Counted from the first letter of the stretch, positions 54,292-63,408 are shown. The stretch is DNA of 64,000 bases from Alphaproteobacteria bacterium (GCA_947462105.1 CANHNJ010000003.1:81516-145515); one strand, 5' to 3'. The notes: generated by a model not told the origin, from the sequence alone. Numbers and translations: made by a program.

Positions 54292-55254
54292 TCAGTGGCC
54301 GTGTGCCTGCTTGATGTAGTCGGATACGCGTGCAGCATCAAGTTCGCCCCGCGCGACGGCCGCGCGAACCGCGCAATCCGGCTCGGCGTCATGCCGGCAA
54401 TTGCGAAACCGGCATTGCAAGGCCAGGCCTTCGATATCCTCGAAGGTGCCCTCGGCGCCTTCCGTGGCGTCCCAGGTTTCCAGCCCCCGGAGGCCCGGCG
54501 TGTCGATAATGGCCCCGTCTTGCGGCCGGACGAGCAACTGACGGCTGGTTGTCGTGTGCCGCCCGCGACCATCAAAATCGCGAACCGCCTGGGTTGCCTG
54601 CGCGTCGCGGCCGAGCAACTGGTTGGTCAAGGTCGATTTACCGACACCGGACGAGCCGATGAGCGCGACGGTGCGATTGCCCGTGAAATACTGTTCCAGG
54701 ACCTGAAGGCTTTCCCGGGCGCGCGCGCTGATCAGATGCACGGGCGAGTGTTGACCGAGCGCGGCGATCTCGCCACCCAATCCGGTAGCGTTGTTCTGCA
54801 GATCCGCTTTGTTCACCAGCATGACAGGCGCGGCGCCGCCCTGTTGCACCAGGGCACAATAGCGTTTCATGCGCGGCAGGTTGAAGTCGCCACCCATAGA
54901 CGTCACGATAAACACGACATCGATATTCGCCGCCAAAAGCTGCGGGTCGGGTTTTCCCGAGGCCTTGCGAATTAAGGCGCTTGTCCGGGGCAATACGGCC
55001 TCGATCGTCGCCGGGCTATCGCCACCGGCAAGGGCCGCCACCACGAAGTCACCAACGCCCGGCAAGTCTGAGCGCTGAGCCACCGTGTTGCGCAATCGCC
55101 CGGTGGTGCCTGCGGAGAATTCCGCCTCTGCCGTCGCGATCCTGTAGTGACTGCGATGCTCTGCAACGACACGTGCCGGCACCAGGCCCGCGCCGGCATG
55201 GACCTCGAACGTCTCTTGCCATCGCGCATTCCAGCCTAATGCTGCGATGGGCAT
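54292..55254 (-). CDS. rsgA: ribosome small-subunit-dependent GTPase RsgA
   Basis: The 320-residue protein is a circularly permuted GTPase: G4 (LVNKADL) precedes G1 (GSSGVGKSTLTNQLLG) and G3 (DTPGLRGLE). An N-terminal OB fold and a C-terminal zinc site (CRFRNCRHDAEPDC) complete RsgA. It checks late 30S subunit assembly. It ends just downstream of the start of the small frameshifted gene, with 66 bases between. Confidence 0.93.
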   Translation of the reverse strand: MPIAALGWNARWQETFEVHAGAGLVPARVVAEHRSHYRIATAEAEFSAGTTGRLRNTVAQRSDLPGVGDFVVAALAGGDSPATIEAVLPRTSALIRKASGKPDPQLLAANIDVVFIVTSMGGDFNLPRMKRYCALVQQGGAAPVMLVNKADLQNNATGLGGEIAALGQHSPVHLISARARESLQVLEQYFTGNRTVALIGSSGVGKSTLTNQLLGRDAQATQAVRDFDGRGRHTTTSRQLLVRPQDGAIIDTPGLRGLETWDATEGAEGTFEDIEGLALQCRFRNCRHDAEPDCAVRAAVARGELDAARVSDYIKQAHGH

Positions 55255-55339
55255 CTATCAGTCTCTGACATCTACTCTCCGGACCGGCGCACAGGCCGCG
55301 CTTTTCATCGAGGCGCCATAGCGCGCATATCATCCGGTT

Positions 55340-55534
55340 CTATTTGCGCGAACGGGTCGCGGCCTTTTGGGCAATCACAAGCGCCTTGGCGTGCGCCTCG
55401 CTTGCCAAAGTATGCTTGCGGACTGCGGCATGGTGAGAGGATGTCCCGGTGGCAAGTTTCATTTCCTTGTGGGCCGCCGCACGCTCCGCTGCGCGCTTGT
55501 CCACTTCGATCTCTTCAGAACTCTTATCGGCCAT
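55340..55534 (-). CDS. small basic-acidic helical protein, unknown
   Basis: The start at 55534 (MADKSSEEIEVDKRAAERAA) has GGAAGG 8 bases upstream and gives 64 residues, charged and alanine-rich, ending KAATRSRK. No known domain is evident; it may be a small DNA- or protein-binding helix. The good ribosome site supports it. A longer frame reaches back to 55606. Confidence 0.55.
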   Translation of the reverse strand: MADKSSEEIEVDKRAAERAAAHKEMKLATGTSSHHAAVRKHTLASEAHAKALVIAQKAATRSRK

Positions 55535-55639
55535 TTCCATTTCCTTCCAAGTGAGACAGACGCCGTCGTTTTCACGGTGTTCCGCCCTGCTTGTATCCGT
55601 TGCCACAACTTTTAGCGAACGGGCGGGCGCGGGGTCAGG

Positions 55640-56899
55640 TCACCACTGCGTATAAGAGCCATCCGGCCGCTGGTTCAGCAGCATCCCCGCGCGATACACG
55701 TTGTATTCCCCGATCTTCTTTAGCTTGGTTACATCCACTTCGACGCCAAGGCCGGGACGCTCGTTGGGCCACATTTTGCCGTTCTTGAAGTCATACGCCT
55801 TCGGCAAATAAGGCCAGGTGCGGCTGCCATTGCCCAATATTTCCATCAGCGCCGGAACCGAACAGGCGGTAAGGCAATGCACCAGCGCCGCTTCTGCGAT
55901 GGGGCTCGTGAAATGTGGAATCATGCCGACATAGTGCGTCTCCGCCATGCCGATCACCTTCATGTATTCGGTGATGCCGCCGACGTTGGGCAGGGAGGTG
56001 CGGACATAGTCAATCAGATGATTTTCAACCAGGCGATTGATGTCCCACTTGTAGCCAAGCTGTTCGCCCATCGCGATGGGCACGCGGGTGCGCTCGCGCA
56101 AGGTTTTATAGGCGTCGATGTTTTCGCTGCGGATCAGGTCTTCGATGAAATAGGGCTGGAGGTCCGCCTGCTCGATCATGGTGCACAGCCGGATGGCATC
56201 TGGCGGATCAAATTCGGTGTGGAAGTCCAGCGCCCAACCGCCGTCGCCCGCGCCCTTTTGCATCGCCAGGCAGTCGTTATACATCCGGCGCACCAGGGCA
56301 AAGCGGTCCACTTCCCGGCCCCCGCCCACATCCGTGGCGTGCCGATAGACCCGAAAGCCGGCTTCGCGACAGGCGCGCGCGGTTTCTTCGATGGTCGCAC
56401 CTTGCGAGGGGCGCGGGAAGGCTGTCGAATAACATTCGATGTAGTTGCGGGACTTGCCGCTGAGCAGTTGATAGAGCGGCACGCTGAGAGCCTTGCCCTT
56501 CAGGTCCCATAGCGCGAGATCAAGCCCGCCCAGGGAATGGAGCTTCTCGCGGCCCGCCGTGTAGTGCATGCCGCGCATCATGCGCTGCCAATGCGAGTCT
56601 ATGCGGAACGGGTCCAGCCCGATCATCATCGCGGCGCATTCTTCCATCGTGCGCGGTTCGCCACCTTCGCCGATGCCCCGCAGCCCGGATTCGGTTTCGA
56701 TGATGACGACGTTGGTGGATTGGTTGACCATCGGCTGGCCACCGCGCCCGCCGGCATCGACGGCGTTGCCGTAATAATGAACCGCCTTGATCTTGTCCTG
56801 CGGAAGCCCAAGCGCATCGGCGCCCGGTGGCAGCATAAGCCCTGTGCCTGCTGCGCTTAACCCTGCCAAAAGGCTGCGTCGATTCAAGAACTGCATCAT
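55640..56899 (-). CDS. Tat-exported enolase-superfamily dehydratase, galactonate-dehydratase-like
   Basis: The start at 56899 follows a GGGGGGG site. A twin-arginine signal (QFLNRRSLLAGLSAAGTGL) predicts folding before export. The 419-residue protein has the MR/MLE lid region (GIGEGGEPRTMEEC) and metal ligands Asp in LDFHTEFDP, Glu in YFIEDLIRSE and Glu in IAMGEQLGY. The D-x-H of the first site and the late MIPHFTSPIAEAAL resemble D-galactonate dehydratase (DgoD). Export is unusual for that enzyme. DgoK and DgoA genes lie 4-5 kb away, supporting a sugar-acid role, but the substrate is inferred. Confidence 0.78.
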   Translation of the reverse strand: MMQFLNRRSLLAGLSAAGTGLMLPPGADALGLPQDKIKAVHYYGNAVDAGGRGGQPMVNQSTNVVIIETESGLRGIGEGGEPRTMEECAAMMIGLDPFRIDSHWQRMMRGMHYTAGREKLHSLGGLDLALWDLKGKALSVPLYQLLSGKSRNYIECYSTAFPRPSQGATIEETARACREAGFRVYRHATDVGGGREVDRFALVRRMYNDCLAMQKGAGDGGWALDFHTEFDPPDAIRLCTMIEQADLQPYFIEDLIRSENIDAYKTLRERTRVPIAMGEQLGYKWDINRLVENHLIDYVRTSLPNVGGITEYMKVIGMAETHYVGMIPHFTSPIAEAALVHCLTACSVPALMEILGNGSRTWPYLPKAYDFKNGKMWPNERPGLGVEVDVTKLKKIGEYNVYRAGMLLNQRPDGSYTQW

Positions 56900-57105
56900 G
56901 CCCCCCCGTGCAATCTTCTCATTGGATCGCCCACTGGGCGTCATATCAATCTAAGCGCATTTCCCGCCAAAAAGCGCGCCAGCAAAGGCAAAAATACGCA
57001 CCAGCGGGCGTCAAAGCATAATTTGGACAAACTTTTTCGCGGCAAGATGAGGTTCTATGGGCACGGCACACTACAAGCCGCAACAAAAATGCCCAGGGGG
57101 AAACC

Positions 57106-58110
57106 ATGAAAATTGTATACAAGATCACGCCGATGCTTGCCGGACTGGCATTGGCGGGCGCCGCCATCGCCCAGCCTGCCGATTCCATCGACGCGCATAT
57201 TGCAACGGCGCGCACCGCCGCCGGGGCGGATTATCGCAACACCCTGCTCAATCTTTGCCCACTCTTTGCGCCCGCGCAGCCGGGTGCCGGGCGCGGCGCG
57301 CCTGGCCGTGGCGCCGGTGGCGCGCCTGCCACGCCGGATCGTGCCGGTTGGTATGCGCCGCCGTTCAAGATTTTTGACAATCTCTATTGGCTGGGGTCGC
57401 GGCAGTTCTCGTCCTGGGCGCTGACCACGAGTGCGGGCATCATCATCATCGACACCAACTTCGCCTATACGACACAGGCCGAGATCGTGGATGGTTTGAC
57501 CAAGCTTGGCCTGAACCCGAAGGACATCAAGTACGTCATCCTGAGCCACGCCCATGGCGACCATGACCAGGGCGCGGCGGATCTTCAGAAGCTGTCCGGG
57601 GCGCAGGTCGTCATGGGCGCGGCGGACTGGGACATGACGCTTGCCCGCAAGGAATATCCCGGCGGCATTCCCACCAAGGGCATCTCGGTCGGGGCGCAGG
57701 GTCACAAGCTGACCCTGGGCGACACCACGGTCGATATCTACGCGACGCCCGGCCACACCGACGGCACGCTCTCTTACATATTCCCGGTGAAGGACGGCGG
57801 CCGCCCGGTCATGGCAGCCTATTCCGGCGGCACACTGACCGGCGCGTTTGGTACCAACGGCGCGCGCTGGGATGAGTATGTGGCATCGCAGAAGAAGATC
57901 GCCGCAGCGGCAGCCGCCGCCAATGCACAGGTCATTCTTTCCAACCACAGCGAGTATGACGGCGCCTATACCAAGGCCCGCCTTATCGCGGCGCCGCGTC
58001 AGGCGGGGGAAACACATCCCTTCATCGTCGGCCAGGCCAGTGTGCAGCGCTATTTCACCGTCATGCAGGAATGTGCGATTGCGGCAAAGCTGCGCAATGG
58101 CGCCAAATAA
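57106..58110 (+). CDS. secreted metallo-beta-lactamase-fold hydrolase, subclass B3-like
   Basis: The 334-residue protein has a signal peptide (MKIVYKITPMLAGLALAGAA, IAQ). The zinc motif is SHAHGDHDQG, followed by GHTDGTLSY and NHSEYDG, and the DNLYWLGSRQFSSWALTT start resembles subclass B3 enzymes. An Gly/Ala-rich insert (PGAGRGAPGRGAGGAPA) lies at about 60-80. B3 enzymes can hydrolyse beta-lactams, but many relatives with this fold act on other substrates; resistance should not be assumed. A strong terminator follows. Confidence 0.82.
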   Translation: MKIVYKITPMLAGLALAGAAIAQPADSIDAHIATARTAAGADYRNTLLNLCPLFAPAQPGAGRGAPGRGAGGAPATPDRAGWYAPPFKIFDNLYWLGSRQFSSWALTTSAGIIIIDTNFAYTTQAEIVDGLTKLGLNPKDIKYVILSHAHGDHDQGAADLQKLSGAQVVMGAADWDMTLARKEYPGGIPTKGISVGAQGHKLTLGDTTVDIYATPGHTDGTLSYIFPVKDGGRPVMAAYSGGTLTGAFGTNGARWDEYVASQKKIAAAAAAANAQVILSNHSEYDGAYTKARLIAAPRQAGETHPFIVGQASVQRYFTVMQECAIAAKLRNGAK

Positions 58111-58166
58111 CCTCGATACGGGTCTAAAGAAAACCTGTTGCTGAGATAGTTTCTCTGCGTACGACA

Positions 58167-58195
58167 GGCCCTGCGGGAAACCGCAGGGCTTTTTC
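58167..58195 (+). terminator. Rho-independent terminator after the metallo-beta-lactamase-fold gene
   Basis: A 9-bp stem (GCCCTGCGG with CCGCAGGGC) closes a GAAA tetraloop and is followed by TTTTT. It starts 57 bases after the stop. Confidence 0.9.
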
Positions 58196-58258
58196 GTGTG
58201 CCCAGAGTGATGTCCCATTCTCGCTGCCCACGCGGAAGAGGAACTGCCCCCCAAATTG

Positions 58259-58288
58259 AAAAAGGCGCCCCGTTCCCGGAACGCCTTT
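58259..58288 (-). terminator. minus-strand terminator-like hairpin
   Basis: AAAGGCG pairs with CGCCTTT around a GTTCCCGGAA-type inner dyad. On the minus strand a TTTTT tract follows. Downstream of it (to the right) lies a possible minus-strand gene ending at 58320, which it would terminate. Confidence 0.6.
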
Positions 58289-58319
58289 CTCCATCAGAGC
58301 GGCCCAATCGACAGGGCCG

Positions 58320-58560
58320 TTATTTTGCGAGCAGCTTGTTCTTGACCAGGCCCACAACCACCTGCAGGACGATGCAGCCACTTATGACCCTGCCAAGGCT
58401 TTCTTCAGCAGCGGCAAAAGCAAGGCATGCAAGTGTGGCCTCTGAAGCTTCGACACCGCCCAACCTGACCGCTTCAGGAAACTGAAAATCCACCCAGGCA
58501 AAACCCAGCGTCGTGGGTGTGACGTCATCCAAGTTGGTTGCGCTGAAAAAGTTGCACCGG
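58320..58560 (-). CDS. possible small minus-strand gene or gene remnant, unknown
   Basis: The frame ending at TAA 58320 codes FFSATNLDDVTPTTLGFAWVDF and a hydrophobic helix near SLGRVISGCIVLQVVVGLVK before NKLLAK. A terminator-like hairpin follows on the same strand. No clear start is visible: the upstream part overlaps the region before the TPR gene and lacks ribosome-site support, so I chose an approximate boundary. It may be the tail of a lost gene. Confidence 0.3.
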
Positions 58561-58677
58561 CCCGGGCCGTCTCTTGGCAGGCCACCATCGGCATCGGGAC
58601 GGCGGTTTTGCCCCAATCTTCCCTTGCGTGTAGAGGATGGCCTAATATCCCGCCGCCTCCCGGAAACAAGAAAAATC

Positions 58678-60528
58678 ATGCTGGAACAAGCCATCGCCCT
58701 GCACACCCAGGGCCGTCTCCCCGAAGCCGAACAGGCCTATCGCGCCATCCTGGCGCGCGATCCCGAAAACGCCGAAGTCGGCCATATGCTGGGAACGCTG
58801 GCGCTCGATGCCGGGCTGCCGCAGGCCGCCGTGCCGATCCTGGAGCGGGCGGTGATGCTGCGCCCGAACAGTCCCGCCTTCCATGTTGGCCTGGGCGCCG
58901 GCTATGCCCAGACCGGACGCCGCGAAGAGGCGATGCGCAGCTTCGACCGCGCCCTGGCGCTGGACAGCACCTTCCTGCAGGCGCATTTCCAGCGCGGCCT
59001 TGCCCTGATGGAGACCGATCCCGCCGCCGCGCTGGCCAGCTTCGCCAGCGCGCTGGCCGTGCAGCCGGATTTTGGCCCGGCCCACAATACCAGCGCCATT
59101 GTCCTGACCCATCTGCGGCGTTTCGACGAAGCGGCGGAAAGCTTTGCGCGGGCGCTGGCGCTGGCGCCGGAAAACCCGATGGCCCACAGCAACTATGGCG
59201 CCGCGCTGGTGCGGCTGGGCCGCCATGCGGATGCGGTGCCGCATCTGGAAGCGGCGGTGGCGCTGGCGCCGGACAATGGCGAACTGCATTACAATCTGGG
59301 CGGCCCGCTGATGTTCCTGGGCCGGGGACAGGAAGCCCTCGACGCCTATGACCAGGCGGTGGCGCTGGCGCCCAATCTTGCCGACGCCCATGTCAATCGC
59401 GGCGTGGTGCTGACGCACCTGGGCCGCGCCGATGACGCGCTGGCCAGCTTCGACCGCGCCATCGCGCTGGCGCCGGGCCTGAAGAGCGCCCATATCGGCC
59501 GCAGCGGCGCGCTGGTGGGCGGCAATCGCATCGCAGAAGCGCTGGCCTATAACCGCGAACTTGCCAAGAACCCCGATTTTCGCGGCGAGGCGGAATTCCA
59601 CAGCGCCTTCCTGGCACTGCAGAGCGGCGACTGGGAAAATGGCTGGAAGTTCTACGAAGCCCGCCGCATCAAGGATGATCCCACGGTGCTGCCGGTCTAT
59701 CCGCAGCCGGAATGGCTGGGCGAAGGCGCGCTGGACGGCAAGACGCTGTATGTCCATGCCGAGCAGGGCCTGGGCGACACCATCCAGTTCTGCCGCTACC
59801 TGGCGCTGGCACAGGCGCGCGGCGCCACGGTGATTTTCTCGCCGCAGGACAAGCTGGCGCGGCTGATGCAGGGCCTTGCCAGCCCGGTGGCGACGCTGCC
59901 CTGCGAGACCGCGCCGGCGCAGTTCGACCTGCACACGCCGCTGATGAGTATGGCGCTGGCCTTCGGCACGCGGCCCGACACGGTGCCGGTGCAGATCCCG
60001 TATCTGCATGCCGAAGCCGCGCTGGTGGAAAAGTGGCAGCAGCGCATCGGCAGCGACGGCTTCCGCATCGGCATCTGCTGGACCGGCAGCGCTAACACCG
60101 GCATGGGCATCGACCGTTCCTATCCGTTGCGGGCGCTGGCGCCGCTGGCCGCCATTCCCGGCGTGCGCCTGATCTCGCTGCAGAAGCTGGACGGCCTGGA
60201 CAAGCTTGCCGATCTGCCCACGGGCATGACGGTCGAAACCCTGGGCGAAGATTTCGACGCCGGTGACAATGCTTTCGTCGATACGGCGGCGGCGATGCAG
60301 GCGGTCGATCTGGTCATCAGCTGCGACACCTCGGTGGCGCATCTGGCCGGGGCGCTGGGCCGGCCGTGCTGGACCGCCCTGAAGCACCATCCGGAATGGC
60401 GCTGGGCGCTGCACGACACGACGACGCCCTGGTATCCGAACATGGTCCTGTTCCGCCAGGCTGCGCCCGGCGACTGGGCCAGCGTTTTCGCCGCGATGGC
60501 GGACAGGCTGAAGGCCCAGCGCGCGTGA
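58678..60528 (+). CDS. TPR protein with glycosyltransferase-like C-terminal domain
   Basis: The start at ATG 58678 (MLEQAIALHTQGRLPEAEQA) gives 616 residues. Residues 1-330 are about nine TPR units (e.g. FDRALALDSTFLQAHFQRGL, ALDAYDQAVALAPNLADAHV). The C-terminal 280 residues have LYVHAEQGLGDTIQFCRYL, RIGICWTGSANTG and ISCDTSVAHLAGALGRPCW, typical of the GT9/heptosyltransferase-like half of these large TPR proteins. The role is probably in surface glycan or protein glycosylation. It precedes dgoK by 10 bases. Confidence 0.85.
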   Translation: MLEQAIALHTQGRLPEAEQAYRAILARDPENAEVGHMLGTLALDAGLPQAAVPILERAVMLRPNSPAFHVGLGAGYAQTGRREEAMRSFDRALALDSTFLQAHFQRGLALMETDPAAALASFASALAVQPDFGPAHNTSAIVLTHLRRFDEAAESFARALALAPENPMAHSNYGAALVRLGRHADAVPHLEAAVALAPDNGELHYNLGGPLMFLGRGQEALDAYDQAVALAPNLADAHVNRGVVLTHLGRADDALASFDRAIALAPGLKSAHIGRSGALVGGNRIAEALAYNRELAKNPDFRGEAEFHSAFLALQSGDWENGWKFYEARRIKDDPTVLPVYPQPEWLGEGALDGKTLYVHAEQGLGDTIQFCRYLALAQARGATVIFSPQDKLARLMQGLASPVATLPCETAPAQFDLHTPLMSMALAFGTRPDTVPVQIPYLHAEAALVEKWQQRIGSDGFRIGICWTGSANTGMGIDRSYPLRALAPLAAIPGVRLISLQKLDGLDKLADLPTGMTVETLGEDFDAGDNAFVDTAAAMQAVDLVISCDTSVAHLAGALGRPCWTALKHHPEWRWALHDTTTPWYPNMVLFRQAAPGDWASVFAAMADRLKAQRA

Positions 60529-60538
60529 GCAGGACGCC

Positions 60539-61450
60539 GTGACATCTGCGGGCTTTATCGGCGGCGACTGGGGCACCACCCGCCTGCGGCTGTTCCTGTG
60601 CGATCGCGACGGTGGCGTGCTGGCGCGCCGCGATGGCCCCGGCGTGGCGGATGCGGGCGAACGCGCCGCAGAGATATTCGCAGAGCTGACCGCTGGCTGG
60701 GATGCGGCGCTGCCCGCCATTCTGTGCGGCATGGTGGGCTCGACCATCGGCTGGCGCGAAGCGGCTTACCTGCCCTGCCCCGTGGCGGCAGACGCCATCG
60801 CGCAAGGCGCGCTGCGCTTTGCTGCGGCCACGCGCGACATCGCCATCATTCCCGGCCTGTCCTGCCGCAATGCCATCGGCCTGTTCGATGTGATGCGGGG
60901 CGAGGAAACCCAGATCCTGGGCGCGCTGCGCCTGAAACAGGAACTGGCGCAGGGCCGTCACCTGTTCTGCCTGCCCGGCACCCATGCCAAGTGGGTGCTG
61001 GTGGAAGACGGCCATGTCGCCCACTTCCAGACCGCGCTGTCGGGCGAGCTTTTCGCGCTGCTGTCGGCGCACAGCGTGCTGGCGCGCGGCGCGGGCGCGG
61101 TGGATGGCGATCATCCTGCCTTTGCAGAAGGCCTGGGCCTAGCGCGCAAGCAGACACAGGCGGGCCTGCTGCACCTGCTGTTCAGCACCCGCAGCCGCCA
61201 GCTTGCGGGCGAGATCCCGAAGGCAGCAGCGGCCTCATACCTGTCCGGCCTGGTGATCGGTGAGGATGTGGCGGCGGCGTTGCGCCTGTTCGGCGGGCAT
61301 GCCCGCGTCACGCTGGTCTGCGCACCCGAACTGGCCGCACTCTATGCCAAGGCACTGGCCGCGCATGGCGTGGGCAGCGACACCATCACGGGCGAAGACA
61401 CCGCGCTGGCCGGTCTTGCCTTTGTCCACCAAGCCTTGTTGGGTGCGTAA
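60539..61450 (+). CDS. dgoK: 2-dehydro-3-deoxygalactonokinase
   Basis: The kinase phosphorylates 2-keto-3-deoxygalactonate. The 303-residue protein begins at GTG 60539 with GGDWGTTRLRLFLC, an ASKHA phosphate loop, and has GMVGSTIGWREAAYLPCP, FCLPGTHAKWVLVEDG and FQTALSGELFALLS of DgoK. Its stop abuts the aldolase start (TAA then ATG), forming an operon for the final two steps of the galactonate pathway. Confidence 0.92.
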   Translation: MTSAGFIGGDWGTTRLRLFLCDRDGGVLARRDGPGVADAGERAAEIFAELTAGWDAALPAILCGMVGSTIGWREAAYLPCPVAADAIAQGALRFAAATRDIAIIPGLSCRNAIGLFDVMRGEETQILGALRLKQELAQGRHLFCLPGTHAKWVLVEDGHVAHFQTALSGELFALLSAHSVLARGAGAVDGDHPAFAEGLGLARKQTQAGLLHLLFSTRSRQLAGEIPKAAAASYLSGLVIGEDVAAALRLFGGHARVTLVCAPELAALYAKALAAHGVGSDTITGEDTALAGLAFVHQALLGA

Positions 61451-62068
61451 ATGACCGATGTCCTTGCCGAGCTTCCGCTGGTCGCCATCCTGCGCGGCGT
61501 CACGCCTGACCGCATTGAAAAAGTGGCGGGCGCCATCTTCGAGGCCGGTATCCGCGCCATCGAGGTGCCGCTGAACTCGCCCGACCCGTACAGGAGCATC
61601 GAGATCCTGGCGCAGAAGTTTTCCGGCGCGCTGACTGGCGCAGGCACCGTCACCAGCCCGGCCGAAGTGGACCGGGTCGCCGATGCGGGCGGCAGGCTGG
61701 CCGTGTCGCCGCATACCGACGCGGCGGTGATTGCGCATGCGGTGAAGAAGGGCCTGCATCCCATGCCCGGGGTGATGACGCCCAGCGAATGCTACATCGC
61801 GCTCAACGCAGGGGCGCGCGACCTGAAGCTTTTCCCGGCTGCCAGCCTGGGACCGGCGCATCTGGCCGCCATCAAGGTGATCCTACCGCCCCATGCCAAG
61901 CTTTATGCCGTGGGTGGGGCCAATCCGGGCAACATGGGCGAATGGCTGAAGGCAGGCGCGGCGGGCTTTGGCCTGGGCAGCGACCTGTTCAAGCCATCCT
62001 ATGACGATGACGAGATCGCCCGGCGCGCCAAGGCGGCGGTCGCGGGTTACAGGGCGGCACGCGGCTAG
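61451..62068 (+). CDS. dgoA: 2-dehydro-3-deoxy-6-phosphogalactonate aldolase
   Basis: The aldolase splits phosphorylated 2-keto-3-deoxygalactonate to pyruvate and glyceraldehyde 3-phosphate. The 205-residue TIM-barrel protein shows [40 protein letters not shown] and the Schiff-base lysine in [13 protein letters not shown]. The NSP motif distinguishes the DgoA group from Eda (which has T-R-t). It follows dgoK directly. Its stop overlaps that of thyA on the other strand by four bases. Confidence 0.93.
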   Translation: MTDVLAELPLVAILRGVTPDRIEKVAGAIFEAGIRAIEVPLNSPDPYRSIEILAQKFSGALTGAGTVTSPAEVDRVADAGGRLAVSPHTDAAVIAHAVKKGLHPMPGVMTPSECYIALNAGARDLKLFPAASLGPAHLAAIKVILPPHAKLYAVGGANPGNMGEWLKAGAAGFGLGSDLFKPSYDDDEIARRAKAAVAGYRAARG

Positions 62069-62880
62069 ACCGCGATGGGCGCCTTGATGGACGGATGCGC
62101 CTGGTAATTTTCCAGCGTGAAGTCTTCGAAGCTGAAAGCGAAGATATCCTTCACCTCCGGGTTCAGCCGCATGACCGGCAGCGGCAGCGGCGGACGCGAC
62201 AACTGCTCCTTCGCCTGGTCGATGTGGTTCAGATAGAGATGCGCATCGCCCAGGCTGTGCACGAAGTCGCCGGGCTTGAGCCCCGTCACCTGCGCCACCA
62301 TCAGCGTCAGCAAGGCGTATGAGGCGATGTTGAACGGCACGCCCAGGAAGATGTCGGCGCTGCGCTGGTAAAGCTGGCAACTCAGCCTGCCGTCCGCGAC
62401 ATAGAACTGGAACAGGCAGTGACAGGGCGGCAGCGCCATCTTTGGCACATCCGCCGGATTCCAGGCGGTGACGATCAGGCGGCGGGAATCGGGATTGCGC
62501 TTGATGTCGGCAATCAGGTTGCTGATCTGGTCGATGGTACCGCCATCTTTTGCGGGCCAGGAGCGCCACTGATGGCCATAGACCGGCCCAAGCTCGCCAT
62601 TGGCATCGGCCCATTCATTCCAGATGCTGACGCCGCGTTCCTGCAGCCAGCGCACATTGGTCTCGCCGCGCAGAAACCAGAGCAGTTCATAAATGATCGA
62701 TTTCAGGTGCAGCTTCTTGGTGGTGACCATCGGGAAACCCGCCGACAGGTCGAAGCGCATCTGGTGCCCGAAGATCGAGCGTGTGCCGGTGCCGGTGCGG
62801 TCATGCTTTTCCGCCCCCGTTTCCAGGGCAAGGCGAAGCAGGTCGAGATAAGGGCGCATTTTCGAAGGTTCCCGCGCCAT
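62065..62880 (-). CDS. thyA: thymidylate synthase
   Basis: This folate-dependent enzyme methylates dUMP to dTMP. The 271-residue protein is normal length with [18 protein letters not shown] at the start, [14 protein letters not shown], the catalytic Cys in [29 protein letters not shown] and the C-terminal IKAPIAV. The start is ATG 62880 ([12 protein letters not shown]). It is divergent from the tmRNA gene. Confidence 0.96.
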   Translation of the reverse strand: MAREPSKMRPYLDLLRLALETGAEKHDRTGTGTRSIFGHQMRFDLSAGFPMVTTKKLHLKSIIYELLWFLRGETNVRWLQERGVSIWNEWADANGELGPVYGHQWRSWPAKDGGTIDQISNLIADIKRNPDSRRLIVTAWNPADVPKMALPPCHCLFQFYVADGRLSCQLYQRSADIFLGVPFNIASYALLTLMVAQVTGLKPGDFVHSLGDAHLYLNHIDQAKEQLSRPPLPLPVMRLNPEVKDIFAFSFEDFTLENYQAHPSIKAPIAV

Positions 62881-62902
62881 GACGTCATCGATTCTGGCGC
62901 TC

Positions 62903-62931
62903 TTCTAAATTTAACCGCCAGCACCTATATT
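62903..62931 (+). promoter_or_regulatory. candidate promoter of the tmRNA gene
   Basis: A good -10 (TATATT, 62926-62931) is preceded at 17 bases by a weak -35 (TTCTAA). Start of transcription would fall near 62938, just before the acceptor-piece structures. Strength is guessed from match only. Confidence 0.45.
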
Positions 62932-62935
62932 GTGA

Positions 62936-63230
62936 AGGTCATCCGGGTTCGCCCGGACGTCTATGGCGATAAACGGCTTCGTAATAAGCGGCTCGGACCC
63001 GGGGGCGGTACCCGGCGCCTCCACCATATGCCCATTTTTGAAGTGGGTATTTGTGGGGGCGAAACAGGATCGACGAACGTGTAAAGGCTGTCCTTTCTCC
63101 CGGTATGGTTCCGCCGTCATCGGGCTATTGTTTAGGTGCCAACGATAATGAAATGGCCCTCGCTGCCTAACTACGGTTAGCCAAGCGCGGTTTCGGGTGG
63201 TGTACCGGGCAACAGAAACACCACCCACTT
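62936..63230 (+). ncRNA. ssrA: transfer-messenger RNA, circularly permuted two-piece form
   Basis: The acceptor piece comes first: a TCCGGGTTCGCCCGGA hairpin, then a T arm (CCGGG, loop GGCGGTA, CCCGG), the 3' acceptor strand CGCCTCC, discriminator A and encoded CCA ending at 63026. After a 28-base spacer the coding piece starts at 63055 with GGGGGCG, which pairs with CGCCTCC (one G-U), as required of the permuted alphaproteobacterial form. The tag frame at 63138-63170 reads ANDNEMALAA followed by TAA, with the typical ANDN start and ALAA end. The 3' boundary, about 63230, is approximate. It rescues stalled ribosomes, and its tag is read by SspB encoded next door. Confidence 0.92.
63138..63170 (+). 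other. tmRNA proteolysis-tag reading frame (ANDNEMALAA)
   Basis: Within the coding piece, GCC starts the resume codon and TAA at 63168-63170 ends the frame. The final residues LAA suit ClpX recognition, and the AND start suits alpha-type SspB binding. Confidence 0.88.
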
Positions 63231-63258
63231 CACCGCAAATGCTTGCGGTACACCACCC
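63195..63258 (+). terminator. long-range stem at the tmRNA 3' end, terminator-like
   Basis: GGGTGGTGTACCG (63195-63207) pairs perfectly over 13 bp with CGGTACACCACCC (63246-63258), which is followed by TGTTTTTG. The same left arm can instead pair with ACACCACCC at 63218-63226 inside the RNA. The larger stem looks like a terminator for the pre-tmRNA. Confidence 0.6.
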
Positions 63259-63311
63259 TGTTTTTGATGGCGCTCCGGCTCGCGCCTACGCGCGTGGGTG
63301 TACCGGGCAAC
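63199..63311. repeat. 15-base direct repeat GGTGTACCGGGCAAC flanking the tmRNA end
   Basis: Copies at 63199-63213 and 63297-63311 are identical. The first forms part of the tmRNA coding piece, the second lies just before sspB. It may be a duplicated fragment of the RNA. Confidence 0.75.
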
Positions 63312-63408
63312 CCTCCACGGTTTCTGTGGAATTATGAAAAATCCGGGCTTTTCGCCGCGTGCCCTGGGCGATTGACTTGGGCCTCGCGGCGCTTAGTCTT
63401 GGGCACCC

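Noticed and set aside
57106..58110. Calling the metallo-beta-lactamase-fold gene an antibiotic-resistance gene
   Set aside because: The B3-like zinc motif is shared with many non-lactamase hydrolases; sequence alone cannot show beta-lactam hydrolysis.
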